Below, one piece after another: positions 1 through 10,350 of a stretch of 64,000 nucleotides of DNA. The stretch's first letter is position 1. Each line of letters opens with the position of its first letter. This stretch comes from Diplocarpon mali. Lineage: Eukaryota; Ascomycota; Leotiomycetes; Helotiales; Drepanopezizaceae. Below the pieces are notes generated by a model. It made no database searches. It saw only the letters and a program-made list of their open reading frames with translations, and was not told the origin of the DNA. Location: the NCBI GenBank assembly GCA_024741835.1, contig JAENRP010000048.1, positions 1 through 64,000 on the forward strand, in the 5' to 3' direction. The position numbers and the translations under genes were made by a program.

Positions 1-185
1 ATACATATATACATATATACATATATACATATATACATATATACATATATACATATATACATATATACATATATACATATATACATATATACATATATAC
101 ATATATACATATAAATACATACAAATACATATAAATACATATACATACATATATATACATATATACACACATATATACACATATC
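1..185. repeat. ATATAC microsatellite
   Basis: A hexanucleotide repeat (ATATAC) is perfect from base 1 to about 110, then degrades into ATAAATAC and ATATACAC variants up to about 185. It runs off the left edge of the window, so its full length is unknown. Confidence 0.95.
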
Positions 186-1922
186 TACACTACATATCAA
201 TATCATTACACGTACACTTCCAGCCCCTTCTCCCTTTTCTCAACCGGCCGCAAAGCCATCGCCGGATCCACTGATCAGCCTTCTCCGCCGCGAGGGTCTC
301 CTCCCCTTCAGAAAACAGCGATTTGGAGAGCGATCCTCGAATCCGAAATCCGAAGTACGTCGTACCGGGACCATCCTCCTTTCGGGGGAACGGCGGTGAT
401 CTCGCCCCCTGTTTCCCACCACCGCAAGCACCCACCCCGTGCCCCCTTGCTGGTCAGCGGCGAGCATCGCGCAGGATATCCCGTGGGAGGACAGGAGCCC
501 GCTCGACGCCCGCACCTCGAATCAGGGAGGATGCTTCTTTGGGTGCTCAAAGGAAACAAAAAATCAATCGCTTGGGTTGACAAGACTTCCCAAGGCGTGG
601 AAGCCCGGATTCCCCGGCCGCCCCCTTATCGACATGGGCTGGTGGAAGGGTCACCGCGGTCCCGCTGTTCCCCCCCTACGGACTGCGCTCCAAAGTATAA
701 TCTGGACAGATTCGTCGAGCCCGCATGTACTGCCACAACGTGAAACCAGGTGCGAAAGCATAAACCGCCCCGAGCAGCACGACAGCCGAGCGGCTCCTCC
801 GAAACAGACGCCAAGTTCATCTCTTCATCGTCCGCTTCTTGATTCCCATCTTCATCCGGGCCTTTCTGTACCCCGGAGACAGCGCTCTCGGCACGGCCAC
901 TTGGGCCCGGGCAAGCGTCCGCTGGACTCTCGGCCTGATGCCGAAATGCGTTTGGAACGTCGCTGTCCCGTGTGGTGGTGCGCTTCTGATCTCATTCCCA
1001 GGCCGAGGACGCTGGGTTCCGGGCATACCGGGTCCAGAGTATGGGTGGGTAGGTCGACACCGCTTTAGCCCCAAGGGATCGGGGGGTGAGGCTTGGCCAC
1101 ACATAGCCGCCACGGCAAGGTGCTCGATCCCCTGGGTAGGGTGCAGAGTCTCCTAACCTTACCGACCATGTCAACATGACATGGGGCCAGCTGCGTTCCC
1201 AGAGCAGCCCCTTCTGCACCGCAGCCGCCCAAGGCCTCCACCCCGCTGTTCCTCGGGGGATCAGACGGTGTTGACTTACTTAGCGAGTGTCAACTCGGAG
1301 ACGACACGGCTCCATTCTCCCCTACCCGATTTTCGCGCCGGGCGGCCGCATGAGGGGTGGTAGAGGTCACTCAAAAAGCACCCCTCGTGACGGGGAACGT
1401 AGCCGTCAGATCACTCGTCATTCACTTCTACATGTCTCATCAGCGTCGCGTTGGGCTGCGGTGGTCTCCAAGTAACTTCGTATCTACGGCTCCGGGCTAG
1501 CCACAACGCGGCAGCCGGTTTTGGCGTGCCTCGCACGCCATGAAGTATATCGGGAATGCCGAGCCCTAAAGTAAAGGAGGGGGAGCCGGCTGATCAGGGG
1601 AACAATCGACCGACCGGCCAAGGCTGGGGTGCTATTTGCCCCATCACCGCAGTGCAGCCGGAGCCTGGGCTAGTCGCGGACCGATCACGACCTCTCTGAC
1701 GAGGGAGAGAGAGCCTTCTTGACCTATCACGCGAGACGTCGAGCGGAGCTGGAGTGTACACTTTTGCATCTATTCTGCTCTGCGGCTGTCCCTGAGAAGT
1801 ATCTCATGCTTCCGAGTATCCCGCCACTGAAGACGTGAGCACTCCGTCCCATATCGTACCTGAGCCTGGCTCATCGTGTCGCTGCCTACCACCGCCATTC
1901 CAACCAGCCAGCAGCCGCCCCC
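186..1922. other. Intergenic, no supported gene
   Basis: About 1.7 kb of GC-moderate sequence. Several open frames overlap on both strands, but none shows a recognisable domain, splice pattern or consistent codon preference. No tRNA or rRNA was recognised by eye. Confidence 0.5.
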
Positions 1923-2882
1923 TTATGCGGCCGAAGTCTTCTCCTTAGGCAGAGGGGTAAAGCGGAGGTAGGGCTTGACGATGCGGAAATCAGGAAACAG
2001 AGTCTTGGCCTCCTCGTTCTTGACGCTGGGGTGCACGATGACATCGTCACCTGGGATCCAGTTGATGGGTGTGGTGATGCGGTGCTTGTCGCCGGTCTGG
2101 AGGGAGTCGACGACCCGGAGGACCTCGGCCGTGTTGCGGCCGGTAGAAGCGGGGTACGAGAGGATGAGGCGGATGGTCTTCTGGGGATCGATGATAAAGA
2201 CCGAGCGGATGGTGAAGGCAATGCCCTTGGCATCGACGTTGGTGGTGTCTTGGTGGTCGAGCCTGGCACAAGTCAGCTTCCACGCCCGAGGAATCGGCAG
2301 AGCCTGGTCTCGGGGGCAGGCTCACATGTCGTAGGCATAGGCGACCTGGCGTTGCTTGTCGCCGATGATTGGAAAGGCCAGCTTGCTGCCGGAAATCTCG
2401 TCGATATCCTTGATCCATCCTCCGTGCGACTCGACCGTGTTGGCCGAGAGCCCGATCAACTTGACGCCGCGCTTGGTGAATTCGGGCTCGAGCTTCGCGA
2501 AGGCGCCGAGCTCGGTGGTGCATACGGGAGTGTAGTCCTCGGGGTGGGAGAAGAGCACAACCCACTTGTCGCCGATAAACTCGTGGAAGTCGATGGGGCC
2601 GGCCGTGGTCTCGGCTTGGAAGTTGGGGGCGATGGAGCCCAGGCGCAGGCTGGAGGGAGAGATGTGTTAGCCATGTGGCATGGAGAGAAGTGCCATGCGC
2701 GCGTGCCGGAGCAGAGACGCCTGGTCTGCCGGCTCTGAAGAAGCTCTGAAGAAGCTCTGCTGCGCGAGTTGGGCATGCTCTTTGTTTGCCAGCGAGAAAG
2801 AGGCTGCGACGGATGGCGGGGTACATGTGTTGCAGTCAAGGAATTTCAAGACTTACGGGGCAGCTCTTGATTCAGTAGCCAT
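1923..2882 (-). CDS. PRX1: 1-Cys peroxiredoxin (Prx6/Prx1 type)
   Basis: Thiol peroxidase that reduces hydrogen peroxide and organic hydroperoxides. Three exons on the minus strand: 2882-2857, 2649-2326 and 2262-1923, with GT-AG introns of 207 and 63 nt. The joined frame gives 229 aa, the usual size for this family. The peroxidatic motif PVCTTE places the catalytic Cys at residue 52, preceded by FSHPEDYTP. No second Cys is visible, so it is a 1-Cys enzyme. The C-terminal half carries the Prx6-type dimerisation region, with a GDDVIVHP motif. The start is the ATG opening a 26-nt exon followed by a perfect GTAAGT donor. No clear mitochondrial presequence is seen, so cytosolic or mitochondrial location is open. 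A polypurine tract lies just upstream. Confidence 0.93.
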
Positions 2883-2909
2883 TGTATTGTGCGGGGCGGG
2901 GATGGGCAC

Positions 2910-2962
2910 GCAGATGAGGAAGAGGATGAGGAAGAGGAAGAGGAAGAGGAAGAAGGGATGGA
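2910..2962. repeat. Polypurine AGGAAG repeat
   Basis: An almost pure purine tract of AGGAAG/AGGATG units lies directly upstream of the peroxiredoxin start codon (ATG at 2882, minus strand). A second GGTGAAGGCGATGGTGATG stretch follows at about 3040-3065. It lies in the promoter or 5' UTR region. Confidence 0.7.
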
Positions 2963-3399
2963 TGGGAGGGAGTGTGCGGTGTTGTAGCCAGAAAAGCGGA
3001 AAGGCGACGAAGGGCTGGATGTTGTTTTATTGCGGATGGTGAAGGTGAAGGCGATGGTGATGGTGTCATTCTTTTCCTAGCCCCCCCTTCCCCCTCCCCC
3101 ACCATGAGTGGGAGCCGCCGCCCCCATCACGCAATTCTGCCAAGCATTCCCATCTTTGAATCCGGCATTGGCAGCAGAGTGCAGCCACCGCGAGAGCCGC
3201 ATTGACTTGATCACCAAGCGATAGATCGATAGGAAGAGTTGAGGAATGATGCGTATGCCGGTTGGTATTCACATCATCGTCGCCCGGTGTCTGCAGTCGG
3301 AGCCACCCAGTGTCCTCTTGCTCTCCCTCACCGGTGGGAGGTGTGCACCAGGTACCTCGCCAGAGCTTCTGATGATTCAACGTGGGGTATATGTGTGAG

Positions 3400-3945
3400 G
3401 GGGGGGGGATGGATTTACATACGAGGTATATATAAGGTATTTACGTATAAGGCGTATATCTATATGGAATATCTACGAGGTATAGATAGGGGGGAATATA
3501 AGCTCGGGTATTTATATACAGGGTATCTACATATATGGATATACATACGAGGTATATAAGGTATGTACATATGAGGCATATATCTACAAGGTATATCTAC
3601 GAGGTATATAAATAGGGTATTTACATAGAAGGTGTATATACGGGGCTCACATAAGAAGTAATATAATGCATATATCTACAAGGTATATCTACAAGGTATA
3701 TTTACGAAGGATATATATACGGGTATTTATATGTAGGGTATCTACATATATGGATTTATATAGGAGGTATATACAAGGTATTTACATACAAGGCATACAT
3801 CTCTAAGGTATATGTACGAGCTATATCTACGAGGATATATACACAGATATTTACATATAAGGTATCTACATACAAAGATTTACATACAAGGCATATATCT
3901 ACAAGGCATACCTACGACCTATATACATACAGCTATTTACCCCCC
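3400..3945. repeat. TA-rich degenerate tandem repeat with higher-order period
   Basis: About 540 bp built from short 10-13 bp variants around TATCTACAAGG / TATTTACATA. A longer unit recurs: the segment starting CGGGTATTTATAT at 3505 returns at 3720, giving a higher-order period near 215 bp. Frames here translate to Tyr/Ile-rich low-complexity peptide and are not genes. Confidence 0.85.
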
Positions 3946-4447
3946 AGCCATACACGACACACTCATTCTCTGCGGCCGTCCCCAACCCCAGCCCGACACC
4001 AGAGACGTCGTCACTCGGGTTACGTCGGCCTGCTCTGAGATCATGTTGACGCTCCCGGGCATAACCCGGGAATAAGTGCGGGACAAAGCCACGGAGAGGC
4101 GTCGATGTGCCCACGACCTCACGACGGACCCAAGGACTACAGTCGGTCACCTGACCAGTCATCAACAGGCTTCCGATGGAGTGAGCCAGATATTGAGTCA
4201 CCTTGGCTCAAGGACTCACAGGCAACTCGAGCTTCAAGTATTTTCCGTCGACGATCGATTCATCTCAATCAATCCATCTTCTGCACTTTATCACATCCCC
4301 GCTTCGACTTGCTTCCTTGCTGCGTTGGATGCTGGATCGCGTGCTCAACCATACCCTATTGCCAGTGTATCGAGAGCTATCGTTCTATCTGACCTTGATC
4401 CAGTGAAGCAAAACGGTCAGGCATTCGGTATACCTGCCCCTCCCCCC

Positions 4448-6620
4448 ATGGAGATGGTCCAGCCCCGCGAAGACGATATTGGCCACATCTCTGACGAGCC
4501 GACTATCTTCGGCAACGAGGGACTCGAGGACGATGACTCGGAAGAGCCTTCTGAAGAGGACTTCCCCTCGGCACCGGATTCCACAGGTCAAACCACCGCT
4601 CGGAATGCCGTGGATGGGGAATCGCCAATCGCATATCACTACCTCACTTTTGACACGACACTCCCCTCGCCGTCAACAAGCCTCGCTACAGATGCATTGG
4701 GAGTACTCGCGCCCCCACCGCCAGACCTCGCCAGATACACGTCTCCGTTCGACTGGCCGGAATCCCGCAAGAACTTCACCATGTCGCTCTCTTGCATCGC
4801 CACCGCAATCACAGCCTACACAGCCGGATCCTACGCACCGGCGTCGTCTTACATGGCGGCCGAATGGAACGTCAGTCGAGTCGCCGTCACCGTCGGCATC
4901 ACCACTTTCTGTGCCGGGTTTGCCATGGCCCCAATGGCACTGGCGCCGTTCTCGGAGATCAATGGACGGTATCCTGTGTTTGTCGGCGCGGGCATCTTGT
5001 ACTTGATCTGTCAGGTTTGTTGTGCCGTCACCAGGTCTTACCCCGGGATGCTGGTGGCTAGGTTCTGGGTAGGCGCTGGAAGCTCGGTGTTTTCGACAAT
5101 GGTAGGAGGCGTGGTGAGCGATATGTATCACGCTGAACAGAGGAACACGCCGATGGCTTTGTTTTCGGGTGCTGCGTTGTTTGGGACCGGGCTGGGCCCT
5201 CTGGTCAGTGGGTTCGTGGCCCAGAATACCTCGTGGAGAGTACGCCATCCAGTCTTCGTTCCTCCATGTCCACGGTGGAGAGAGGAACCCCCATACCACA
5301 GTAGGACGTTGTGTACTTGACGATGGAGCTGACGTCGGCAGTGGGTATTCTGGGTGCAGGTAATCACTTGCGGCTGCCTAATTACAGCAGTGACTCTGTT
5401 CTTCAGAGAGACTCGCGGAAGCATCATCTTGAGCCGAAAAGCCCAGTGTCTCAACAGGTGGTACGAAGAGCGAGAAGCAGCAGGCTATGTGGGCTTCAGC
5501 ATGTCCATTGCATCCGAAACTGTCGAAAGCCAGCGGATCCGCTGGAAAGTCAAGTCCGACGACGAGCGCGAATCCATCACCAAGATGATCGGGATCTCCG
5601 TCTACAGGCCCTTCCATCTACTGGTGACGGAACCTGTCGTGTTCTTCTTCTCGTTGTGGTAATGTTCCCCAAGCTCATATCCCCTTTACAAGCTCGGTCT
5701 CAGGAGGCTTCAGACACATTTCCCTCCCCAAGCATGCTTGCTACCTCCTGAACTGACTCTAGCGATCCGAAACATTCCCCCAAAGAAAGGAACACTGACC
5801 CCTAACTCGCCCATTAGGGTGGCGTTCGCTTGGGCCATGCTCTACTTGACATTCGGATCGATACCGTTGGTTTTTGGTCGCTCTCACGGCTTTGACACGC
5901 AGGAGTCAGGAGCGGTCTTTGCTTCGATGTGTGTCGGAGCTGTCATATCTACGGCTCTTTCTATCTACCAAGATCGCATCCTATCCTGGTACTTGGTATC
6001 CAGTTCCGCGAATCGTGAGCATCCAAGTCGCTTAAGGAGGAGCATCGACCTCTCGTCTCCCGAAGGACGACTCTACTTTGCATGCATCGAGTCGGCACTT
6101 CTCCCCATCGGGCTCTTTTGGTTCGGCTGGAGTGAGTCCTCCTGGTGTCTCATTTCCCCTGTCGTATCGTCTCGAGGAGGATTTGGGTCCCCTGGTTCTC
6201 AGTCACAATTTTGGCCTCCGAGTCAGCTGGCGCACAATGGAGATCGATGCGAAGAGGCAAGGCTGACTATGACTTCTCCTAATAGCACAATTCCACTCCA
6301 TACCCTGGATTATACCGACTATGTCCATAGCATGTGCAACCATGGGAATCTACTCGATCTATTTGGCTACTTTCAATTATCTGGCAGACGCTTACCATCG
6401 CTACGCCAGTTCAGCACTTGCCGCCCAGTCTTTCTGCCGAAACATGCTGGGCGGCATCTTCCCCTTGGTCACGGTGCAGATGTTTAGTGCTCTCACGTTC
6501 CAGGGAGCTGCGAGTCTACTGGGTGGGCTCGCGGCCTTGTTGACGGTTGTGCCGTGGATTTTGGTATTCTACGGCCCGAGGATTCGGGGCCGAAGCAAGT
6601 TTGCCAGCGAAGTTAAGTGA
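4448..6620 (+). CDS. MFS transporter, DHA1 drug/polyamine type
   Basis: Twelve-helix proton antiporter of the plasma membrane, of the drug/polyamine (DHA1, Tpo/Flu1-like) group; substrate unknown. Four exons: 4448-5239, 5342-5658, 5818-6131 and 6286-6620, all joined by GT-AG introns that keep frame, giving 585 aa. The N-terminal ~105 residues are acidic and cytosolic, ending at the FDWPESRKNF entry typical of the group. Motifs seen: loop 2-3 SEINGRYPVF (DHA1 version of motif A), motif C FGTGLGPLVSG in helix 5, and the RETRGSIILSRKA signature after helix 6, followed by a charged central loop (KSDDERES). Start chosen at the ATG at 4448 because the open frame upstream has no ATG before it. No cluster core enzyme is adjacent. 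Confidence 0.88.
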
Positions 6621-7925
6621 GGGCTGCGGATATGAGATCTCAGAGAATGAGCTTCGGGTGGGTCGAGAGTAGAACCAGGCACAGGTTCAAACTGCATTCG
6701 TTGGCTTGCAGGGATTGAGCCTCTCCATGTATACACAATCGTTGCAATGGGTTTCTTCCACCAGCCAGTAGTCTCTATCCGGCCCGGAACATTTGTAGGG
6801 ATGAGCGCCTAGACTTCGACTATCAGCCGTTCGTATCCATGGCCGAGGTCCTGGCGAATCGGCCTCAAGCCTGGATCGACGCCCGCTGCGCATCTGTGAG
6901 CAGAAGCGGCTGTCCAAGAATAGGATGTTGGACTCCCGAAACTGCAGCTGAGCACACTACGTGCGAGAGCTCCGAGGAGAAGCAGGCTCATCCGAGGTAC
7001 CCGGGAACAAGCACATTTGAGTCTTTCCGCCATCGAGAGTCCGAATCTTCAATCTCTAGGAGAACGTGTTTGACATGAGCGAAGGGGGGCGGATGTGGGC
7101 TTCTCGCGCTGATAGTATGATATAGGTGCGATCCGGACAGTAGCACCTCCCCTACGCAAAGGAAATCGACTGTGGTTACTAACCCTTGACAGTCCTGATC
7201 GGCTTCGACTGAGGCTTGAGCAACAAGGTCGACTGAGGCATCTAGCTCTGTCGAGAGGATATCCGTGAGACCAGCAATACTCGGGCGACACAGTCCTTCC
7301 ATGGGACCGGGCCCCTAGATGCCCGGGCTCGCCGCGTTTGACGATATGGCGCGGTCCATCCTGGAAGACCGGTTGTCTTTGCGGGTGCCCGAGCTTCCCT
7401 GCCCAACTCGCTTGAGCCACTTGTAATTCGGGAGCGCCGGAGCGGGTTCCTGGGTATATCTCATAGCAGGTAACTTTCGGAGGCTTGTCGCCAACTGCTT
7501 CCTCCAGAGCTCTGGGGGTAGATGTTGGCATCCTTGATAGTGACAGGTTGTACAAGGAGTGATAGTAACTAGCAGGGGCATGCGTCTGGAATAAAATCGA
7601 TGGAATCTCAGCTTCAATTCATGTCAAGGGTGAAACGAGTCCTCGTGATCACTGAGGTTTTGTTCACGACGTCAGAGAGCCCTTGATCTTGATCTTGGAA
7701 CAGAACAAGATGCGAGAGCAGATTGTTCTGCTGCTCCACATCATGGTTGTTTGAAGGTGTATTTGTTCCGTGGGCAATGGTTGCGACACGAAAGAAGGAG
7801 AATATAGTAGGCCTGAGGATTACCAGAGGATCTCGGCCTTGGGGCGCGTCGTGTAGAATTGTTCAACTTCCTGAGATGACGGGACCAGCCAGTGGCGAGA
7901 AGCCAAACCAAGCAGGTTACCTATT
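6621..7925. other. Intergenic, no supported gene
   Basis: 1.3 kb between the transporter stop and the Bud27/URI-like stop. Only short overlapping frames without family features are present. It should hold both 3' ends. Confidence 0.5.
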
Positions 7926-9707
7926 CTAAGATCTTGAGAGTCTCGCAGCCTTGAACCTACTGACTTTCTTCGGCCCGCCTTCTTCCTCGGAGAATGGCAC
8001 AATCTCGCTTTCTTCCTCTTGGAGGAAGCCTCCCTGTTTTTGAATCATCCTATTGCGCATCTTGTGATAATCGGTGGCGACTTCTTGATGTAGCAGTTGA
8101 GGATCCAGATCGTCTGGCTCGAGTGTAGAAGTACTGATCGGCGTACCGCGCTCAACAATCATCGGCGCTAGGATTTGGTCTTCGGGGCCTGTAGGAACTG
8201 TGCGACTCGGGCCTTCTACGGGACTGAAGGCAATGGGTGTTGAGAATGGCTTTGGAAGTGACGAAGTGGCAGGATGCAGGACCAGTGGTTTATTTTGTTG
8301 ATTGCTTGAAGACGCAAGTGGGCCATTGAGAACGTTGGACGAAGTAGCTCGAGCCGTTTTGAATAGAGATAATTTCTCTCGTGGTACAGGATCAGCAGCC
8401 CGAGTTGGTACGTCCCGCTCGACAACGTCACTTACTGGAGCTCCACTTCGTTGCTTCTTGGTTGGCGAAGAAGTAATAGGTGGTTTGGCAGCTGGAGAGA
8501 TGTCCAATTCTTCAGAGAATCTCACCGACTTCTTCGTAGATGGTGTATACGATGACGTGATGGATTTTGGGTCCGAGACATGACCCGTATCGTTACGAGA
8601 CGTGGTGATCTTGCTGTTGATTGTAATTCGACCAATTCCCTCTTCAACCATCTTGTCTTCATCGTTCTCCTTCCCCACATTCTGCATCGCTCTCAAACCA
8701 AGTCGTTCTTCGAGTTCTAACATCTGTTGCCGTAATTGATCGTCAACAAGTCTTCCTGTCGACCTGCCAAAAGCGTCCTCATCGTCGATGCTGCTTGTAT
8801 CATCGTAGCCATTATCTGTCCAGTCGCTGTCCTCTTCGAACTCCAACTCTGCAACAACAGCTCCTACTTCCGACATTCCATATTGTAGCATCTCTCGGCG
8901 AAGCGCGGCGTCATTTGGTGACTCGTTCGTCGGTATTGTGGGTGGCTCGGATGGACGAGATTCTTGTTCCTTTGCAATCTTCATGATGTCTTCAATTCGC
9001 TTTGCTGTTTGCGACTTTTCGAGCTCTGGGCCCGGTTTAGTGTCTTCTGCGAATTTGACGCCTTTCTTCTTGGGCTTGGAACCTTTCGGCTCGGCGTGAT
9101 CAGGTGGGAGTAACGTCTTGTCTGCGGGAGCGATGACTTCTGGCGTTGTTGTCCCTGGGAGCAAATTCTTGATTCCAGCCTTCTCCAAGGCCTCCAACAG
9201 CTGTGGCTTGACGCTGCTGGGTGTAGATAAACGACTCGATATCACATTCCCCCCATCGTCCAGCTCCTCCATAATCTCCGTCAGCGGTAGACCCTCTTCA
9301 TTACGCACATCTGGCATACTGATCACGCTGGCAGCCGCAAGTTTATCTTCTGCAGTTCGGATTTGCTTCTCGATTGTTCTGACATTCTGCTCGACATAGT
9401 CTATGCGCCGATCCAACAAGTTGACAACCTGTGCCGCACTTCGCCCCTCCTTCGACCCGAAGATGTCTTCTAATTCTTTTTCCCTGACGAGCTGGCCTTC
9501 ATATCCGCGACCTAGAGCGAGGAGTTCTTCGCGGGTTAGTGGAGAATTTGCAGCCAAGATCTCTTCTTTCAAGCCCTCGTACTCGGCCTCCCAAATCTGC
9601 CAATGCAGCATGGACTTCCGGAGCTTATCAATATTCTCTTCCAGCAATTGGCGATGTCTCTCAAGGTCCAGAAAGCTGTCCTTGACGTGTTCGTTAGCGC
9701 GATCCAT
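7926..9707 (-). CDS. BUD27: Bud27/URI-type prefoldin-like protein (DUF3835)
   Basis: Unconventional prefoldin of the Bud27/URI1 family, which in yeast links RNA polymerase assembly (via Rpb5) and TOR-dependent translation control. Intronless, 593 aa from the ATG at 9707; the frame is open further upstream but the next residues are promoter-like. Residues 1-130 form the paired prefoldin helices, with the typical LLALGRGYEGQLVREKEL strand between them. The middle is long, acidic and Ser/Pro-rich. The very C-terminus, KKVSRFKAARLS, is the conserved DUF3835 terminal motif, and an internal VRFSEELDIS segment resembles its conserved repeats. It is divergent from the spindle pole gene with 643 bp between start codons. 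The family assignment rests on the N-terminal and C-terminal signatures; the middle is poorly conserved. Confidence 0.8.
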   Translation of the reverse strand: MDRANEHVKDSFLDLERHRQLLEENIDKLRKSMLHWQIWEAEYEGLKEEILAANSPLTREELLALGRGYEGQLVREKELEDIFGSKEGRSAAQVVNLLDRRIDYVEQNVRTIEKQIRTAEDKLAAASVISMPDVRNEEGLPLTEIMEELDDGGNVISSRLSTPSSVKPQLLEALEKAGIKNLLPGTTTPEVIAPADKTLLPPDHAEPKGSKPKKKGVKFAEDTKPGPELEKSQTAKRIEDIMKIAKEQESRPSEPPTIPTNESPNDAALRREMLQYGMSEVGAVVAELEFEEDSDWTDNGYDDTSSIDDEDAFGRSTGRLVDDQLRQQMLELEERLGLRAMQNVGKENDEDKMVEEGIGRITINSKITTSRNDTGHVSDPKSITSSYTPSTKKSVRFSEELDISPAAKPPITSSPTKKQRSGAPVSDVVERDVPTRAADPVPREKLSLFKTARATSSNVLNGPLASSSNQQNKPLVLHPATSSLPKPFSTPIAFSPVEGPSRTVPTGPEDQILAPMIVERGTPISTSTLEPDDLDPQLLHQEVATDYHKMRNRMIQKQGGFLQEEESEIVPFSEEEGGPKKVSRFKAARLSRS

Positions 9708-10350
9708 TGTAGTTGGTGAGTATCCTGAGAGCTCTGGCTGAATGGCGACACAAAGAAAGGAGCAGCATGACTCGATTTCAGATGAGGTTAGCTGGATTAG
9801 CCCGACCAATAAACGATGAGCTTGATTGAATATTCTCAGTAAGTGGCCAATGAACGATGTGGGAGGAGGTCAACCAATGAGACAGACGCTTTATGCAGAG
9901 ACTCGGTTAACAGCACGTGTTTCTGTCAGCTCACCATCCAATGAGACAGCTCCGAGCTAGCTTACCTGACTCTCGAGCGGGAATGAGGCTCTGCGGCTCC
10001 CACAAACAAGGATTCTGGTCACCCCCGGACTTTCGGCAGTCTCTGACCCGTTCGGACGCGCATCTCACGTACCAGCGAATCAAAAGCGATCGCTTCTACG
10101 GACGTGGGCTATCGAAAGAGCTTAGCTCGGTATCGTAAGCGTATCCTGGCGCTGTGGACTGCAGTAGTGCTACCCTTAGTGGCTTGGCGCAACACGGATT
10201 TTAGCCGCCTTTGTTTTGATTTTCAACGGGTTTTCTTCAAAACACATAAATACGAAGCCTTACTACTTCCATATTTCGAACAACCCCAAGTCAACATCTC
10301 ACCACGCAATCGAATGCGACCCGCAAGACAATAACAGGTCGACCGCAATC
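9708..10350. promoter_or_regulatory. Divergent promoter region
   Basis: 643 bp separate the start codons of the Bud27/URI-like gene (-) and the spindle pole body gene (+). The region should carry both promoters. No strong TATA box is evident. Confidence 0.6.

Noticed and set aside
439..1068. 209-codon plus-strand frame
   Set aside because: Proline/Arg-rich low-complexity product, overlapped by frames on the other strand, no domain and no splice context.
2031..2738. 235-codon plus-strand frame over the peroxiredoxin gene
   Set aside because: It is antisense to a clearly conserved protein with verified splice sites.
7049..7555. 168-codon minus-strand frame
   Set aside because: Composition not protein-like and no conserved motif.
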